Source of the DNA: Mycobacteroides abscessus ATCC 19977
GTDB taxonomy: Bacteria; Actinomycetota; Actinomycetes; Mycobacteriales; Mycobacteriaceae
Length of the DNA: 64,000 bases
Direction: 5' to 3'
NCBI RefSeq assembly: GCF_000069185.1
Contig: NC_010397.1
Span: 2,914,001 to 2,978,000, forward strand
Shown: positions 20,728 to 31,050 of the stretch, one piece after another
How the letters are laid out: every line of letters begins with the position of its first letter
How positions within the stretch are numbered: position 1 is the stretch's first letter
Program-made: the position numbers and the translations under genes
Notes under the pieces: generated by a model
The model's input: the letters and a program-made list of their open reading frames with translations, nothing else
The model's database searches: none
Told to the model about the DNA's origin: nothing

Positions 20728-22484
20728 GCGTGTGCTGCCGCCTTACGTTCGCGGGCAATCTGCTGGACCGCGCCGAGCCCGTTGTACGCGGGCTTGGACA
20801 GGGTCGCCGACTTGGAGGACAGGTAGACCAGCGGCCACGTCACCAGGAAGACCACCACGACATCGAGAATGGTGGTGAGACCAAGGGTGAACGCGAAGCC
20901 CTTCACCTGGCCGATGGCCAGGATGTAGAGCACCACCGCGGCCAACAGGGTCACCGCGTTACCGGACAGGATCGTCTTGCGCGCGCGTGCCCAACCGCGC
21001 GGCACCGCCGACCGGTAGGAACGACCCTCTCGTATTTCGTCTTTGATGCGCTCGAAGAACACCACGAACGAGTCGGCGGTGGTACCGATGCCGATGATCA
21101 GGCCGGCGATACCCGCGAGATCGAGGGTGTACGAGATGTATCTGCCCAGCAGCACCAGGATCGCGAAGACCATGGCGCCGGAGGCCACCAGGGACAGCGC
21201 CGTGAGCAGGCCCAGCACCCGGTAGTAGATCAGCGAGTACAACAACACGATCGCCAAGCCGATGGCGCCGGCGATCAAGCCCGCCTTGAGCGAGGTCAAA
21301 CCGAGTGTCGCCGACACGGTTTGGGCATCGGAAGACTCGAACGAGAGCGGCAGCGACCCGTACTTGAGTGCCGCCGCGAGTTGCTTGGCCGAGTCGGACG
21401 TGAACTGCCCACTGATCTCGGTCTTGCCACCGGGAATGGGCTCACGGATCGCCGGCGCGCTGATCACCTTGGAGTCCAGCGTGAAGGCGGTCTGGGTGCC
21501 CTGCTGCCAGTGCGCGGAGGTGTAGTCCGCCCACACCTTGGCGCCGGTGGGCTTGAATTCCATGCTCACGACATAGATGCCGCGCTGCTGATCCAGACCG
21601 GAGCTGGCGTCCTTGATCTCTTCGCCACTGATGATCGACTTGTCCAGCAGGTAGGCGGCCTTTCCGCCCTGGCTGTCGTCGCCGCAGGTGACCAGGGGCA
21701 GGTTCGGGTCGTCGTTACCGGCCAGCGGGTCGTCGGGGTCATAGCAGCGCGAGGCCTGAACTTGCAGGGCCAGCATCTGGATCCGCGGGTCCTCGCTCTG
21801 CCTGATCTGCTTCTCAAAGTCGATCAGCTGTTTGCGCTCCTCGCCGCTACCCGGCTTCGGCGGCAGGTCGGCCGGAGGCGCGGGAGCCGTCGTGGCGTTG
21901 GGTGTCGCGGGCTGCGTCGCCGGTGGCGGTGGCGGTGGCGTCGTGGTTTGCGCGGGGTACGGCCGCGGCTGCGGTTTCGGTGAGGGCGGCGCGGCAGGAG
22001 TGGACTTACCCGCGCCCGGCGCAGGAGGCGTCGCCTCCTTGGCGGGGGCCGGCTGTCCCTGCTGAGGAGCGCCCGCTCCGGGCTCCGGGTTCTCCTTGGG
22101 CTGCGCCGGAACCGCCTGCACAACGGGCCGAATGTAGAGCTTGGCGGTCTGGCCCAGGTTCCGCGCCTCACTGCCGTCGTTTCCGGGCACCGTGATGACC
22201 AGGTTGTCACCATCGATGATGACCTCGGACCCGGAAACGCCGAGGCCGTTGACGCGCGCGTTGATGATCTGCTGCGCCTGCGTCAACGCTTCCTTGGTCG
22301 GCTTGGACCCATCGGGGGTGCGAGCCGTCAGGGTGACACGGGTGCCGCCCTGCAGATCGATACCGAGCTTGGGCTTGGGCTGCTTGTCGCCGGTCAGGAA
22401 TACCAGCAGGTAGGCGCCGATGAGCAGCACCAGGAAGGCAGCTAGGTAGCGCATGGGATGCACAGGGGCCGATGACGAGGCCAC
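20724..22484 (-). CDS. secD: Protein translocase subunit SecD
   Basis: 586 residues. After helix 1 comes the [13 protein letters not shown] signature, a large periplasmic domain, then five membrane helices with [22 protein letters not shown] and [20 protein letters not shown] segments. Between roughly residues 115 and 205 there is a Pro/Ala-rich insertion, including a run of six prolines, splitting the P1 periplasmic domain. It lies 71 bases downstream of yajC, in the expected yajC-secD-secF order. Confidence 0.96.
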   Translation of the reverse strand: MASSSAPVHPMRYLAAFLVLLIGAYLLVFLTGDKQPKPKLGIDLQGGTRVTLTARTPDGSKPTKEALTQAQQIINARVNGLGVSGSEVIIDGDNLVITVPGNDGSEARNLGQTAKLYIRPVVQAVPAQPKENPEPGAGAPQQGQPAPAKEATPPAPGAGKSTPAAPPSPKPQPRPYPAQTTTPPPPPPATQPATPNATTAPAPPADLPPKPGSGEERKQLIDFEKQIRQSEDPRIQMLALQVQASRCYDPDDPLAGNDDPNLPLVTCGDDSQGGKAAYLLDKSIISGEEIKDASSGLDQQRGIYVVSMEFKPTGAKVWADYTSAHWQQGTQTAFTLDSKVISAPAIREPIPGGKTEISGQFTSDSAKQLAAALKYGSLPLSFESSDAQTVSATLGLTSLKAGLIAGAIGLAIVLLYSLIYYRVLGLLTALSLVASGAMVFAILVLLGRYISYTLDLAGIAGLIIGIGTTADSFVVFFERIKDEIREGRSYRSAVPRGWARARKTILSGNAVTLLAAVVLYILAIGQVKGFAFTLGLTTILDVVVVFLVTWPLVYLSSKSATLSKPAYNGLGAVQQIARERKAAAHA

Positions 22485-22555
22485 GTGTCCGGTCTCCTTG
22501 CTTGTCGAGGGCGGGTCGGGAGGCTTTCGGGGGATGTGAGCAAAGGCGAAAGCCG

Positions 22556-22894
22556 CTACTCCTTGGTCAGCTCAACCCCGCTGCTCTCGACGTCGCGAAC
22601 CGTGCCGTCGTCGGCGGCTGCGCTGTCTTCAACCTCATCCACGATCTTGTCCCGTACGGCGAGCTTCATCCAACGTGTCACCACACCCGGTGCGATCTCC
22701 AGATCCACGGTGTCGTCGGTGACGGCGGTGATGGTGCCCTGCAGGCCCGAGGTGGTGTGTACCCGATCACCGATCGCCAAGGACGCGTGCAGTTCGATGG
22801 TGGCGTCGAGAGCCTTGCGCTGCCGCCGGTTCGCAAAGAAGAGGAATGCGCCCATCACGAGGATGAGCGGCAAGAAGACGATGATCGATTCCAT
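22556..22894 (-). CDS. yajC: Preprotein translocase subunit YajC
   Basis: 112 residues. A single N-terminal membrane helix ([20 protein letters not shown]) is followed by the family's RRQRKALD and [20 protein letters not shown]. The ATG giving MESIIVF was chosen because it matches other YajC starts; 18 more codons upstream are open but unlike the family. It is an accessory subunit of SecDF. In M. tuberculosis gabT and fadD9 genes lie between yajC and ruvB; here only about 155 bases separate them. Confidence 0.92.
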   Translation of the reverse strand: MESIIVFLPLILVMGAFLFFANRRQRKALDATIELHASLAIGDRVHTTSGLQGTITAVTDDTVDLEIAPGVVTRWMKLAVRDKIVDEVEDSAAADDGTVRDVESSGVELTKE

Positions 22895-23049
22895 GGCGGC
22901 TTTCGGGGTTCTTTCCGTTGGGTTTCCGTTGGGTACAGGCGAGGGCAAGCACGGTCAGCGTGAAATGAGCACGCGACAAGTCACCAGTGTGCCATCCGAC
23001 TCTGTGGAATCGACGCGAACCCCGTGCCCGCGCGGGCCCTAGTGTCGCG

Positions 23050-24126
23050 TCAATCGAACAGCCCGGTCTGCCCCAGCAGCTGCGGCGGCGGGGTCAGACC
23101 CAGGTGCGTCCACGCCAACGGCGTCGCCACTCGCCCGCGTGGGGTGCGGGCCAGCATCCCGGCACGCACCAGGAACGGCTCACATACTTCTTCCACGGTG
23201 GTCGACTCCTCCCCAACTGCCACGGCCAGTGTCGACAAGCCCACCGGGCCGCCGCCGAAACTGCGTGTCAGGGCCAAGAGCACCGCCCGGTCCAGGCGGT
23301 CCAGTCCCAACTCGTCCACGTCGTACACCGCCAGGGCCGACTTGGCGACGTCCACGGTAATGACACCGTCGGCACGCACCTCCGCGTAATCGCGGACGCG
23401 ACGCAACAGTCGGTTGGCGATGCGGGGAGTGCCACGCGAGCGCCGCGCGATCTCCGTACCCGCATCGGCACCCAGTTCGATGCCGAGGATGCCTGCCGAG
23501 CGCGCCAGCACGAGTTCGAGCTCGTCGGGCTCGTAGAAATCCATATGGGCGGTGAACCCGAATCGGTCGCGCAGCGGCCCGGTCAGCGATCCCGAGCGCG
23601 TCGTGGCTCCCACCAGTGTGAACGGTGCCACTTCCAGCGGGATGGACGTCGCACCCGGACCCTTGCCCACGACGATGTCGACGCGAAAATCCTCCATGGC
23701 CAGGTACAGCATTTCCTCGGCAGGCCGGGCGATGCGGTGGATCTCGTCGATGAACAGCACATCGTGTTCGACGAGGTTGCTCAGCATGGCCGCCAGATCG
23801 CCCGCACGTTCCAGTGCCGGGCCCGAAGTCACCCGCAGCGATGAGCCCAACTCCGCGGCGATGATCATGGCCAGCGAGGTTTTACCGAGGCCGGGTGGGC
23901 CGGATAACAGGATGTGGTCGGGGGTGCCGCCGCGATTCTTCGCGCCGGACAGCACCAGCTCCAGCTGTTCGCGAACACGCGGTTGCCCGATGAACTCGCG
24001 CAGCGACTTCGGGCGCAAGCCGGCGTCGACGTCGTTCTCACCGACCGTCAGCGCACCGGACATGTGAGCGTTGTCGAACCCGTCCTCGCCATCGTCGAGA
24101 TCGTCGAATTCGTTCACACGGCTCAT
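23050..24126 (-). CDS. ruvB: Holliday junction branch-migration ATPase RuvB
   Basis: 358 residues. An AAA+ core with Walker [16 protein letters not shown], Walker [11 protein letters not shown] and sensor 1 [11 protein letters not shown], then the C-terminal winged helix. The N-terminal [18 protein letters not shown] is typical. It forms the hexameric motor acting with RuvA. Its ATGA overlap with ruvA shows coupling. Confidence 0.97.
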
Positions 24127-24731
24127 CGCGTCTTACCCAGCAACGCCAGTGCCGAGCGCAGCACTCCGGAAACATCCGCGCCCGTATCGCCCGGATTGTC
24201 TTGGGCCAGAACGGTGTCGGTGGCTTGCTCGGCTTGTTTTGCGGCAAAGCCAAGTCCGATGAGTGCCTCGACGACTTGGGAGCGCACCAGCGACGCAGTG
24301 CCACGCCCCAGTTCGGTGGTGCCGCCCGGAGCGGCAGCCACCTTCTCCCGCAACTCCAGCACCAAGCGCTCGGCCCCACGCTTACCAATCCCCGGCACCC
24401 GGGTGAGCGCGGCGACATCGCCGTCGGCCAGCGCCTGGCGCAGGGTCGGTGCGTCATAGACCGCGAGGGTGGCCATCGCGATTTTGGGCCCCACCCCGGA
24501 GACACCAAGCAGCGTCGTGAACAGATCGCGGGCATCGGTGTCGGTGAAGCCATAAAGCGTCATCGAGTCTTCACGGACGATCATCGCCGTGATCAGCCGA
24601 ATCTGGGTGCCGCGCCGCAGCGTGGAGAGCGTGGCCGGTGTGGCGTTCACGCGGTACCCCACGCCGGCCGCCTCGATCACCACATGGTCGAGCGCGATGT
24701 CGATGACCTCGCCGTTGACCGATGCAATCAC
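24123..24731 (-). CDS. ruvA: Holliday junction branch-migration protein RuvA
   Basis: 202 residues. An N-terminal OB fold ([20 protein letters not shown]), central helix-hairpin-helix pairs ([20 protein letters not shown] and [20 protein letters not shown]), a flexible linker, and a C-terminal three-helix domain ([18 protein letters not shown]) that binds RuvB. It lies 31 bases after ruvC. Confidence 0.96.
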
Positions 24732-24762
24732 GCCGCACTCCGTTCTTTACGCAGACCTGCCA

Positions 24763-25320
24763 TTACCGAGCCGCTGCCTTCATCCGGGCCGCGAAGGCCT
24801 TCCGTTGTTCCTCTGCCACGGCTTCCGCCTTGGCCATTCTCGCAAGCATGGGCGCGCGCCAGCAGTGACAGATTGCCAGGGCCAGCGCGTCGGCGGCATC
24901 CGCGGGTTTGGGCGCGGCCTGCAGATTCAGGATGCGGGTGACCATCGCGGTCACCTGGGATTTGTCGGCCCGGCCGTTGCCGGTGACCGCCGCCTTGACC
25001 TCCGACGGGGTGTGGAAATACACCTCGATCCCCCGTTTTGCGGCGCAGAGCGCGATCACCCCGCCGGCTTGCGCCGTGCCCATCACGGTGGAGACGTTCT
25101 GCTGGGCGAAGACGCGCTCGATGGCAACGACGTCGGGGCGATGAGTCTCCATCCAATGTTCAACGACCTCACTGATCACTAGAAGTCGTTGCGGCAGCGG
25201 CTGGTTGGCGGGAGTGCGAACGACGTCGACATCCAGGGCCACCACCTTGCGACCCGAGGATGCCTCGACCATGGACAGACCGCACCGGGTAAGACCCGGG
25301 TCGACTCCCATTACTCGCAC
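24763..25320 (-). CDS. ruvC: Crossover junction endodeoxyribonuclease RuvC
   Basis: 185 residues. The RNase H-like start [16 protein letters not shown] carries the first catalytic Asp. Glu in [20 protein letters not shown] and the C-terminal [12 protein letters not shown] complete the active-site acids. It resolves Holliday junctions delivered by RuvAB. It is the first gene of the ruvCAB operon, and a LexA-type box lies a few tens of bases upstream. Confidence 0.96.
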   Translation of the reverse strand: MRVMGVDPGLTRCGLSMVEASSGRKVVALDVDVVRTPANQPLPQRLLVISEVVEHWMETHRPDVVAIERVFAQQNVSTVMGTAQAGGVIALCAAKRGIEVYFHTPSEVKAAVTGNGRADKSQVTAMVTRILNLQAAPKPADAADALALAICHCWRAPMLARMAKAEAVAEEQRKAFAARMKAAAR

Positions 25321-25338
25321 GCGTCAGCCCTCTCGCTG

Positions 25339-25354
25339 TAGAACAGTTGTTCGA
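25339..25354 (-). promoter_or_regulatory. LexA (SOS) box upstream of ruvCAB
   Basis: The sequence TAGAACAGTTGTTCGA matches the mycobacterial/Bacillus-type SOS box TCGAAC-N4-GTTCGA at all but one of the fixed positions. It lies 18 bases before the ruvC start. ruvC is a known LexA target in M. tuberculosis, so DNA-damage induction of ruvCAB is expected. Confidence 0.75.
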
Positions 25355-25439
25355 TCAGCATATCGAGGAGGTTCCGCTATCGGCGGGCAACACGCGAGGG
25401 CGCTGCAAATGTCAACGCGCGTTGGCCTAAGCTCAGCGC

Positions 25440-25997
25440 ATGCCCCCTGAACCTCGGCGATCGGACGCCACCCGCGCGGCCATCCTCGAGGCTGCTCAGG
25501 AGCATTTCGCCAGTGTCGGCTACGAGAAGGCGACCATACGGGCCATCGCCGGCACCGCGGGCATCGACCCCTCGCTGGTCATGCGGTACTACGGCAACAA
25601 GGGCAAGCTGTTCGCGGCGGCCGCCAATTTCGATCTGTGCCTGCCCGAACTGAGCGCGGTGTCCCACGAAGAACTCGGCACGGTCATCGTCCAACACTTC
25701 CTGGAGCGCTGGGAAGTGGACGACACCATGGTGGCACTGCTGCGCGCCGCGGTGTCTAACGAAGAGGCCCGGCTGCGCATGGTCGAGATCTTCACCGACC
25801 AGTCACTACCCGCGTTCGAAGAGCTCTTGACCGACCATGCCGCCGAGCGTGCCGCGCTCATCGGCGGCCAAATGATCGGATTCGCCGTCTGCCGCTACAT
25901 TCTGCGGCTCAGCCCCGTCATCGAAATGACGCATCAGGACATCGTGAACTGGATGGCGCCGATCGTTCAGCAGTACATCGACACCCCTGCGCCCTAG
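25440..25997 (+). CDS. TetR-family regulator
   Basis: 185 residues. The N-terminal helix-turn-helix covers about residues 10-55 with ILEAAQEHFASVGYEKATIR and the recognition segment GIDPSLVMRYYGNKGKLF. The ligand-binding domain has no identifiable specificity. It is convergent with a membrane-protein gene whose divergent promoter region holds several palindromes, a candidate target. The ATG start is adjacent to the family's typical Arg-rich lead (PRRSDATRAAIL). Confidence 0.9.
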   Translation: MPPEPRRSDATRAAILEAAQEHFASVGYEKATIRAIAGTAGIDPSLVMRYYGNKGKLFAAAANFDLCLPELSAVSHEELGTVIVQHFLERWEVDDTMVALLRAAVSNEEARLRMVEIFTDQSLPAFEELLTDHAAERAALIGGQMIGFAVCRYILRLSPVIEMTHQDIVNWMAPIVQQYIDTPAP

Positions 25998-26004
25998 CGG
26001 GCCG

Positions 26005-26424
26005 TCAGGACCGAACCTTCAACGCCCCATGCTCGTCGACCAGCGAGAAATAGATGGCGCTCATCGTCACGAAGACCGCGGTCCAGATCAGCAGACCCAC
26101 CGAGTTCACCGCGAACGCCTCACCCAGCAGGATGGCAACGACACCGGTGATCAACGGGCTGCGCACATGCCTGCTTCCCGGTTGATCGAATTGTGCGACG
26201 GTGCGGGTCACCAGGAATGAGCCGGCCGCGATCAGCAGGGTTCCGATCACTGTCGCGGTGATCGACATCTGATCGGACATCCACGAGGGCACCCCGATGC
26301 CCGTTCCGTACAGGATTACCAGTGGCACCAAGACGGCCACGGTGAACGGTAGTGCGAGAACGGCACGTGCGGTGTGCCAGCGAGTTGTCGATTCAGGCGC
26401 CGGGGCGACTGTTTGTGTGGCCAT
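26005..26424 (-). CDS. Small four-helix membrane protein (ICMT/DUF1295-like)
   Basis: About 139 residues with four hydrophobic segments. The stretch FDQPGSRHVRSPLITGVVAI followed by GEAFAVNS recalls the isoprenylcysteine carboxyl-methyltransferase/PEMT-like membrane fold, but the protein is short and lacks the C-terminal catalytic part of that family. The start is the ATG giving MATQTVAPAPE; the open frame runs on through the regulatory region and is not coding there. Function unknown. It is divergent from the PAP2 gene. Confidence 0.7.
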   Translation of the reverse strand: MATQTVAPAPESTTRWHTARAVLALPFTVAVLVPLVILYGTGIGVPSWMSDQMSITATVIGTLLIAAGSFLVTRTVAQFDQPGSRHVRSPLITGVVAILLGEAFAVNSVGLLIWTAVFVTMSAIYFSLVDEHGALKVRS

Positions 26425-26470
26425 GACGGGCCTCCCCTCACTTTTCGGATGTCTTAGATGTACGCCTGCC

Positions 26471-26511
26471 TGACATACACTGTCAACACTTGTTGACCAA
26501 CAGTCGTTGAC
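26471..26511. promoter_or_regulatory. Cluster of overlapping palindromes, probable TetR-type operator
   Basis: Three perfect inverted repeats overlap here: TGACA-TACAC-TGTCA, GTCAAC-ACTT-GTTGAC and TGTTG-AC-CAACA. GTTGAC is then repeated 14 bases further on. The cluster lies between the divergent membrane-protein and PAP2 genes, where promoters are expected. The nearby TetR gene is the obvious candidate regulator, by inference. Confidence 0.55.
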
Positions 26512-26610
26512 ATCACAGTAACGCCGTCTAGTGACGTTTGATTCCCGGCGGTGATTCCCGGCGGCCGGCACGATTCGGGCCCGGCCGCGCGTCCGATTAC
26601 TGTCGTCGGG

Positions 26611-27222
26611 GTGTCTGCCGGAAAACTGCCCAGCGAGAAAATGATTCAGTGGTGGCCGCCCCTCGGGGTCATCGCGATGCTGACACTTGGATTCTCCGTG
26701 GGCAAGGGTTCGACACCCTTTGACGCGTGGTTTTTCGATCTGACTCAGGCAGTCTTCGGGGTGCAGCCTCGCTGGTTGCTGTTCTTCACCGACTGGGAAT
26801 TCCTCGTACCGGTGCTCGTGGTGTGCGTCGGATTCGAGCTGTACCGGCGGCGCTGGCGGGTCGCGGCCGTGGTGCTCATCTGCCCGTTCATCGCGAACTG
26901 GACCACTCAAGCCACCAAGATGCTGGTCGGCCGTGAAAAGGGCGGCTACCTCGCCTACCCCAGCGGTCACACCACCGTGGTGGTGGCGGTCATGGGGATG
27001 CTGGTGCTAGTCGCCGGCGGAGCCCTATGGGCGTACATCGTGGCCGGGATTGTCAGCACGCTCGGGCTGCTGGGGCAGGTCGCCTGCGGGTACCACTATC
27101 TCACCGACACCGTCGGTGCCGTGCTGGTCACTACGGCGGTGGTGGTGTTGGCGATATGGGCCGCGGGTCAGTCTTCGTCGAGCGCGGCGAGCACCTCGTC
27201 GGACAAGTCCACATTGGTGTAA
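26611..27222 (+). CDS. PAP2-family membrane phosphatase
   Basis: About 203 residues with five or six membrane helices. The PAP2 signature is present as [21 protein letters not shown] (motif 2, catalytic His) and [11 protein letters not shown] (motif 3 His and Asp). In the first motif the usual Arg-Pro is replaced by Arg-Glu. It should dephosphorylate a lipid phosphate at the membrane. GTG at 26611 gives a start next to the first helix; an ATG 20 codons upstream is possible. Its last 55 bases overlap the convergent yebC gene. Confidence 0.8.
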   Translation: MSAGKLPSEKMIQWWPPLGVIAMLTLGFSVGKGSTPFDAWFFDLTQAVFGVQPRWLLFFTDWEFLVPVLVVCVGFELYRRRWRVAAVVLICPFIANWTTQATKMLVGREKGGYLAYPSGHTTVVVAVMGMLVLVAGGALWAYIVAGIVSTLGLLGQVACGYHYLTDTVGAVLVTTAVVVLAIWAAGQSSSSAASTSSDKSTLV

Positions 27223-27923
27223 ACGTTCTGCACGTCGTCGCTGTCCTCCAAGGCGTCGACCAGTTTGAACACCTTGCGGGCGGTTTCGACGTCGACGGGC
27301 ACGCTCATCGACGGCTGGAAGCTGGCTTCCGCCGATTCGTAGTCGATTCCGGCTTCCTGTAGGGCCTGACGGACGGCGACCAAGTCGGTGGGCTCGGAGA
27401 TGACCTCGAAGGTCTCGCCCAGGTCGTTGACCTCCTCGGCGCCCGCCTCCAGGACGGCCGTCAGCACGTCGTCCTCCGACAGGCTGTTCTTCTCGAGCGT
27501 CACAACGCCCTTGCGGGAGAACAGGTACGACACCGAACCCGGATCGGCCATGCTGCCACCGTTGCGCGTCATCGCCACCCGCACCTCACCGGCGGCGCGG
27601 TTGCGGTTGTCACTCAGGCACTCGATGAGGACCGCGACGCCGTTGGGGCCGTAGCCCTCGTACATGATGGTCTGCCAGTCGGCGCCACCGGCTTCTTCGC
27701 CGGCTCCGCGCTTGCGGGCCCGCTCGATGTTGTCGTTGGGCACCGAGGTCTTCTTGGCCTTCTGAATGGCGTCGTAGAGCGTCGGGTTGCCAGCCGGATC
27801 TCCGCCGCCCGTACGTGCGGCGACCTCGATGTTCTTGATCAGCTTGGCGAACTCTTTGCCCCGGCGCGCGTCTTTGACGGCCTTCTGATGCTTGGTGGTG
27901 GCCCACTTGGAATGGCCGCTCAT
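27168..27923 (-). CDS. YebC/PmpR-family transcription/translation factor (Rv2603c)
   Basis: 251 residues starting [20 protein letters not shown], the invariant YebC beginning. [18 protein letters not shown], the central [20 protein letters not shown] and the C-terminal [17 protein letters not shown] follow. The family acts as DNA-binding regulators or as ribosome-associated relief factors at polyproline. Order matches M. tuberculosis, where it precedes pdxT. Confidence 0.93.
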   Translation of the reverse strand: MSGHSKWATTKHQKAVKDARRGKEFAKLIKNIEVAARTGGGDPAGNPTLYDAIQKAKKTSVPNDNIERARKRGAGEEAGGADWQTIMYEGYGPNGVAVLIECLSDNRNRAAGEVRVAMTRNGGSMADPGSVSYLFSRKGVVTLEKNSLSEDDVLTAVLEAGAEEVNDLGETFEVISEPTDLVAVRQALQEAGIDYESAEASFQPSMSVPVDVETARKVFKLVDALEDSDDVQNVYTNVDLSDEVLAALDED

Positions 27924-28002
27924 GTACCCCTGTACTACTTTCTCTAGGTTCTGTCGCACTTCTGCGCTGCCCGAGTGTACTCGCGCACCTAGGCTGAATC
28001 AC

Positions 28003-28530
28003 ATGACTGTCCTGGTGAAGGACCCCATCGTCGACGCGGTACTGGATAGATACGGCGCTGTCGTCGGCGACCGCCTCACGGATTACCGCAACCATCTGTA
28101 CCGCGGCATGAACTACCAGCTGCGACTTCTTGGCATGACGGAGGCACCACCGGAGATCGCGCTGGCATGGGCGGTGCACGACATCGGTATTTGGACGGCC
28201 CGTACTTGGGATTATCTGGACCCCTCGGTGGCACTGGCCGAGCAACTGGCGCCGGAGTTCGGAATTACCGATGTCGATCGCGTCACGGCGATGGTGGCCG
28301 ACCACCACAAGCTGAGGTCTGCCGACGATCTATGGGTCGAGATGTTCCGGCTGGGTGACCGGGTCGATGCGTTCCGCGGCCTGTACGCCTGGAGCGGGCT
28401 GGAACGTTCGGATGTGCGCGAGGTGGTGGAGGCACTGCCCTACGGCGGTTTTCACGGATTCTTACTACGCACCGCCGGGAAATGGACGTTGAAACATCCG
28501 CTGCGGCCGATGCCCATGTTGCGCTGGTGA
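28003..28530 (+). CDS. HD-domain-like hydrolase
   Basis: 175 residues. RNHLYRGMNYQLRLL, AWAVHDIGIWT (HD doublet) and VTAMVADHHKLR give the His/Asp pattern of an HD metal-dependent phosphohydrolase. The substrate is unknown. It is divergent from yebC with 79 bases between starts. The frame is open upstream, but the ATG chosen starts the recognisable protein. Confidence 0.7.
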   Translation: MTVLVKDPIVDAVLDRYGAVVGDRLTDYRNHLYRGMNYQLRLLGMTEAPPEIALAWAVHDIGIWTARTWDYLDPSVALAEQLAPEFGITDVDRVTAMVADHHKLRSADDLWVEMFRLGDRVDAFRGLYAWSGLERSDVREVVEALPYGGFHGFLLRTAGKWTLKHPLRPMPMLRW

Positions 28531-28611
28531 CTCCAGCTGTACGCGACACATCACCACCCCTGAAGCCGGCAGCCCGCTTTGGCGCGCATAGCCGGGCACC
28601 CGCCATCAGGG

Positions 28612-29193
28612 CTAGCCGGCGCGGACCATATCCACGAACAGCTGATGCACCCGGCGGTCGCCGGTCACCTCGGGGTGAAATGCCGTCGCCAGCGCACTCC
28701 CCTGCCGCACCGCGACCGGGTGGCCCTGCGCACTGGCCAGCACCTCGACATCGTCTCCGACACGCTCCACCCACGGTGCGCGGATGAACACCGCGTGCAT
28801 CGCACCGTCCACGCCGGTGAAATCCAGGTCACCTTCGAAGGAATCGACCTGACGTCCGAATGCGTTGCGGCGCACGGTCATATCGATGGCGCCGAGTGCG
28901 ACCGCGTCCGGGCGGGTATCCAGGATCTCGCTGGCCAGCAGGATCATGCCGGCGCACGAGCCGTAAACCGGCAGCCCGGCACGCAACCGTTCGGTGAGCG
29001 GATCCAACAGCTCGAACACGCGCAGCAAGTTGCTCATCGTGGTCGATTCCCCACCGGGAATGACCAGCCCATCGACCTTGCCAAGCTCCTCGGGGCGACG
29101 CACACCAAGCGCCTCGGCCCCCGAATCTTTCAGCGCCGCAACATGTTCCCTGACATCGCCCTGCAATGCCAGCACACCCACAAGGGGACTCAC
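28612..29193 (-). CDS. pdxT: Pyridoxal 5'-phosphate synthase glutaminase subunit
   Basis: 193 residues of a class I glutamine amidotransferase: [13 protein letters not shown] at the start, [10 protein letters not shown], the catalytic Cys in [12 protein letters not shown], and the His-Glu pair in [10 protein letters not shown]. It supplies ammonia to PdxS for making PLP. It is separated from pdxS by tesB, with which it overlaps by four bases, as in M. tuberculosis Rv2604c-Rv2606c. Confidence 0.95.
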   Translation of the reverse strand: MSPLVGVLALQGDVREHVAALKDSGAEALGVRRPEELGKVDGLVIPGGESTTMSNLLRVFELLDPLTERLRAGLPVYGSCAGMILLASEILDTRPDAVALGAIDMTVRRNAFGRQVDSFEGDLDFTGVDGAMHAVFIRAPWVERVGDDVEVLASAQGHPVAVRQGSALATAFHPEVTGDRRVHQLFVDMVRAG

Positions 29194-30041
29194 GCCATAT
29201 TCCCTCGGGCCACCGACGCCTGCTCGGGGTTACGCTCAATGCGGGTAAGCCCCTCTTGCACCACCGCAGCCACCATGGTTCCGTCCCGGTTGAAGATCCG
29301 GCCCTGCGTCAACGCGCGCCCGAACCCTGCCGACGGGGATGTCTCGTCGTACAACATCCACTCGTCGGCACGGAAGGGCCGCAGGAACCACAGCGCGTGG
29401 TCCAATGAAGCCGTCTGCAGCACGGTATCCCGATGCGGCACCTTCGAAGAACTCAGCAACGTCAGGTCGCTCATATACGCCAGCGCGCAGATGTGTAGCA
29501 CCGGGTCGTCGGGCAGGTGCTTACGGCAGCGGAACCACACCCGCTGCTGGGCGGCCAGCCGGGGATTCCTGTCCATGAGCTCGTCCGGCACGATCCGGAT
29601 ATCCCACTCGGCGAACTGCCGGAAAAGATCCCGGTTGAACGAATCCTGTTCCTGTGCGTCGGGCAGATCCTCCGGATCGGGTACCGGCGGCATCAGATCC
29701 TGATGCTCGATACCGGTGTCCAGTGTCTGAAATGAGGCCGACATGCTGAAGATGGCCTGCCCGTCCTGGATCGCGGTGACTCGGCGCGTTACGAACGATC
29801 TACCGTCGCGGACCCGGTCGACGAGAAACACGGTGGGCTCGTTGGGATTTCCGGGCCGCAGAAAGTATCCGTGCAACGAGTGCACCAGATACTCCGGTTC
29901 CACGGTGCGAACCGCGGACACCAGTGACTGCCCAGCGACCTGCCCGCCGAAGGTGCGACGAAGATTGCTGGGGGTCACGTTGCCCCGGAAGATGTCCTTC
30001 TCCAGCTGCTCGAGAGTAAGGATCTCCTCGATATCGGCCAT
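29190..30041 (-). CDS. tesB: Acyl-CoA thioesterase II
   Basis: 283 residues forming a double hot-dog fold. The first half has [17 protein letters not shown] and [14 protein letters not shown]. The second half has a predicted catalytic set around the Asp in [23 protein letters not shown] and [20 protein letters not shown]. It hydrolyses medium- and long-chain acyl-CoA. It sits between pdxS and pdxT, ten bases after pdxS; the tesB2 synteny is conserved. Confidence 0.93.
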   Translation of the reverse strand: MADIEEILTLEQLEKDIFRGNVTPSNLRRTFGGQVAGQSLVSAVRTVEPEYLVHSLHGYFLRPGNPNEPTVFLVDRVRDGRSFVTRRVTAIQDGQAIFSMSASFQTLDTGIEHQDLMPPVPDPEDLPDAQEQDSFNRDLFRQFAEWDIRIVPDELMDRNPRLAAQQRVWFRCRKHLPDDPVLHICALAYMSDLTLLSSSKVPHRDTVLQTASLDHALWFLRPFRADEWMLYDETSPSAGFGRALTQGRIFNRDGTMVAAVVQEGLTRIERNPEQASVARGNMA

Positions 30042-30050
30042 CCGCTAGTT

Positions 30051-30965
30051 CTACCAGCCGCGCTCGGCGAGCCTGTGCGGCTGCGCGATGTCCTCCACAT
30101 TGATACCGACCATCGCCTCGCCCAGGCCACGCGACACCTTGGCCAGCACATCCGGGTCGTCATAGAAGGTGGTGGCCTTGACGATCGCCGCGGCACGCTG
30201 CTCCGGGTTACCGGACTTGAAGATGCCCGAACCCACGAACACGCCTTCGGCGCCAAGCTGCATCATCATCGCCGCATCGGCCGGAGTAGCGATACCGCCG
30301 GCCGTGAACAGCGTGACCGGCAGCTTGCCGGCGCGCGCAACCTCGACAACGAGCTCGTATGGTGCCTGCAGTTCCTTTGCGGCAACGTACAACTCGTCCT
30401 CAGCCAGCGAGGTGAGCCGGCGAATCTCGCCGCCGATCTTGCGCATGTGTGTGGTCGCGTTGGACACATCGCCGGTGCCGGCTTCGCCCTTGGAGCGAAT
30501 CATGGCCGCGCCCTCGGTGATGCGGCGCAGCGCCTCGCCCAGGTTGGTGGCACCACACACGAACGGCACGGTGAACTTCCACTTGTCGATGTGGTTGGTG
30601 TAATCGGCAGGGGTCAGCACCTCCGACTCATCGATGTAGTCGACACCGAGGCTCTGCAGGATCTGTGCCTCGACGAAGTGCCCGATGCGGGCCTTGGCCA
30701 TAACCGGGATGCTGACCGCGCTGATGATGCCGTCGATCATGTCCGGGTCGCTCATGCGCGACACGCCACCCTGGGCGCGGATGTCCGCGGGCACCCGCTC
30801 CAGCGCCATCACGGCCACGGCGCCGGCGTCTTCGGCGATCTTTGCCTGCTCGGGCGTAACAACGTCCATGATCACGCCGCCCTTGAGCATCTCGGCCATA
30901 CCGCGCTTGACGCGAGCGGTACCGGTGCCGGTCTCGGGGGACGTTCCATTGGTCGTGCTAGTCAA
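30051..30965 (-). CDS. pdxS: Pyridoxal 5'-phosphate synthase lyase subunit
   Basis: 304 residues with the TIM barrel of Pdx[18 protein letters not shown] at the start, [20 protein letters not shown], the Schiff-base Lys in [14 protein letters not shown], and [20 protein letters not shown]. It makes PLP from ribose 5-phosphate, glyceraldehyde 3-phosphate and ammonia. The start is a TTG with AGGAG six bases before it; an upstream frame extension is open but unlike PdxS. Confidence 0.96.
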   Translation of the reverse strand: MTSTTNGTSPETGTGTARVKRGMAEMLKGGVIMDVVTPEQAKIAEDAGAVAVMALERVPADIRAQGGVSRMSDPDMIDGIISAVSIPVMAKARIGHFVEAQILQSLGVDYIDESEVLTPADYTNHIDKWKFTVPFVCGATNLGEALRRITEGAAMIRSKGEAGTGDVSNATTHMRKIGGEIRRLTSLAEDELYVAAKELQAPYELVVEVARAGKLPVTLFTAGGIATPADAAMMMQLGAEGVFVGSGIFKSGNPEQRAAAIVKATTFYDDPDVLAKVSRGLGEAMVGINVEDIAQPHRLAERGW

Positions 30966-31050
30966 CTGGGGGCTCCTGAATCTCGGGGTCTGCGACCAGT
31001 CTAATGCGGCCGCACCAGCGATTTTGTGGCGGGAGGTGCGGTGACGCGCC

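Noticed and set aside
19870..21983. Long plus-strand frames opposite secF and secD
   Set aside because: His/Gln/Arg-rich translations without domains; SecD/SecF signatures on the minus strand explain the region.
22895..22948. N-terminal extension of YajC
   Set aside because: The extra 18 residues are hydrophilic and unlike YajC, which begins directly with its membrane helix.
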